Of a stretch of 64,000 bases of DNA, positions 63,200 to 64,000 are shown piece after piece. The notes beneath the pieces are model-generated. The model did no database searches, was not told the origin of the DNA, and saw nothing but the letters and a program-made list of their open reading frames with translations. The translations under genes and the position numbers were made by a program. Each line of letters begins with the position of its first letter. Positions within the stretch are counted from its first letter, which is position 1. The stretch comes from an uncultured Pelagibacteraceae bacterium (lineage in GTDB: Bacteria > Pseudomonadota > Alphaproteobacteria > Pelagibacterales > Pelagibacteraceae), in assembly GCA_902601315.1 (NCBI GenBank), contig CACKMS010000007.1, positions 17,983 through 81,982 on the forward strand. Direction: 5' to 3'.

Positions 63200-64000
63200 A
63201 TGCAAAATTCTATAAAACTTATTTTAATTTTATTTTCTTTAATTTTATTTTCATCAAAATCAAATGCAATAATTAGCGTAAATGCTAAAACTGCAATACT
63301 ACAAGATTATTTATCTGGTGAAATTCTTTATGAAAAAGATGCAGACCTGTCTATATATCCTGCATCTATGACAAAAATTATGACTTCAATTATTGCTTTT
63401 GATTTAATTAAAAAGGGAGAACTTACATTAGATGAAAAATTTATAGTATCCGAAAATGCTTGGAGATTATCTACAGCAGGATATTCGTCTATGTTTATAA
63501 TGGTTGGAGATGAAGTATCAGTTGAAAATCTTTTAAGAGGTATAATAGTTGCATCAGGTAATGATGCCTGCATTGCATTGGCAGAGGGTATTGCAGGTAC
63601 AGAGGAGGAATTCGCAGTATTAATGACTGAAAAGGCGCTTGAGTTAGGGATGGCAAATACTAATTTTTCAAATTCATCAGGTATCAATGACCCAAATAAC
63701 TACTCTACAGTTCGAGATATTTTAATAATGTCTAATTACTTAATCAAAAATTACCCAGAATATTATCATTACTACAAAGAAAAAGAATTTACATGGGATA
63801 GAACCGGTGGTGATCCTATTACTCAAGGAAATAGAAATCCTTTATTGTATAAAAATATGGGAGCTGATGGAATTAAAACTGGTTATCTTGCAGTTGAAAA
63901 ATATTCATTAGCATCCACAATAAAAAAAAAGAACAGAAGATTAATTGCTGTTGGTAGTGGCTTTAATTCAAAAAATGATAGATCTAGGCAATCCGCAAAG
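63200..64000 (+). CDS. D-alanyl-D-alanine carboxypeptidase (N-terminal 267 codons, cut by window edge)
   Basis: This penicillin-binding protein of the S11 family trims the terminal D-Ala from peptidoglycan stems. A signal peptide ends near residue 23 (SNA). The three active-site motifs are visible: SMTK in YPASMTKIM near 51, SGN in VASGNDACIAL near 113 and KTG in GIKTGYL near 222. The start ATG follows the RlpA-like gene after 1 bp, and the C-terminal part lies beyond the window. Confidence 0.94.
   Translation, partial: MQNSIKLILILFSLILFSSKSNAIISVNAKTAILQDYLSGEILYEKDADLSIYPASMTKIMTSIIAFDLIKKGELTLDEKFIVSENAWRLSTAGYSSMFIMVGDEVSVENLLRGIIVASGNDACIALAEGIAGTEEEFAVLMTEKALELGMANTNFSNSSGINDPNNYSTVRDILIMSNYLIKNYPEYYHYYKEKEFTWDRTGGDPITQGNRNPLLYKNMGADGIKTGYLAVEKYSLASTIKKKNRRLIAVGSGFNSKNDRSRQSAK

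Overview
The window is a very AT-rich, tightly packed bacterial chromosome segment. Genes often overlap by 1-20 bp and only one gap exceeds 300 bp. The gene set, short spacers, small paralog number and alphaproteobacterial gene orders (argS-nagZ-scpA-scpB-tatABC-serS; uvrA/ssb-gyrA-coaD-tgt; mltB-rlpA-dac) point to a SAR11 (Pelagibacterales) genome, of the kind known to carry a C-P lyase and to use methylphosphonate. The assignment is inference from gene content and composition, not a database match.

Region 1 (1-11.1 kb) is a phosphonate cluster. On the minus strand lie the C-P lyase genes phnG-H-I-J-K-L-N, then phnM (cut by the window edge). A 2H-phosphoesterase-like gene (DUF1045) is inserted antisense between phnN and phnM. 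Divergently lie the regulator phnF and the transporter phnC-D-E1-E2. Region 2 (11.1-14.2 kb) holds a secreted protein of unknown function, an MFS transporter, a PhnZ-like HD diiron oxygenase with a complete active site but no PhnY partner, an ArsC-type phosphatase-fold protein, and a 346-bp non-coding scar with gene remnants. Region 3 (14.2-26.3 kb) is the phosphate core: phoR, an unknown secreted protein, pstS-C-A-B, phoU, phoB, then sixA-like, ppk and ppx. Region 4 (26.4-28.2 kb) is a compact operon of a small membrane protein, ArsC, an aquaporin and a Nudix hydrolase, preceded by a Pho-box-like triple repeat; it reads as arsenate detoxification tied to phosphate starvation.

Region 5 (28.3-34.7 kb) is a zinc module: zur, znuB, znuC and znuA around tandem Zur-box palindromes, plus a CobW-family GTPase, a WD40 protein and an 87-aa companion. 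Region 6 (34.7-64 kb) is housekeeping: Ldh-family reductase, xth, an A-type Fe-S carrier, dgt, argS, nagZ, scpAB, tatABC, serS, yajC-secDF, uvrA, ssb, gyrA, coaD, a cyclophilin, tgt, tRNA-Lys, M48 protease, DUF502, recG, sdhE, tRNA-Ser, rarD, mltB, an RlpA-like SPOR protein and a D,D-carboxypeptidase cut by the right edge.

The main points of interest are: (i) an apparent local Pho regulon built on 11-bp-period repeats (xTxTAAC) upstream of pstS, the PhnZ-like gene and the arsenate operon; (ii) an orphan PhnZ-like oxygenase paired with an MFS carrier; (iii) a tRNA-guanine transglycosylase in which all four canonical zinc ligands are replaced, in a genome segment that otherwise invests heavily in zinc acquisition; and (iv) an RlpA-like protein that has lost the usual catalytic residues. 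All functional statements are from reading the sequence and family knowledge; no search was run.
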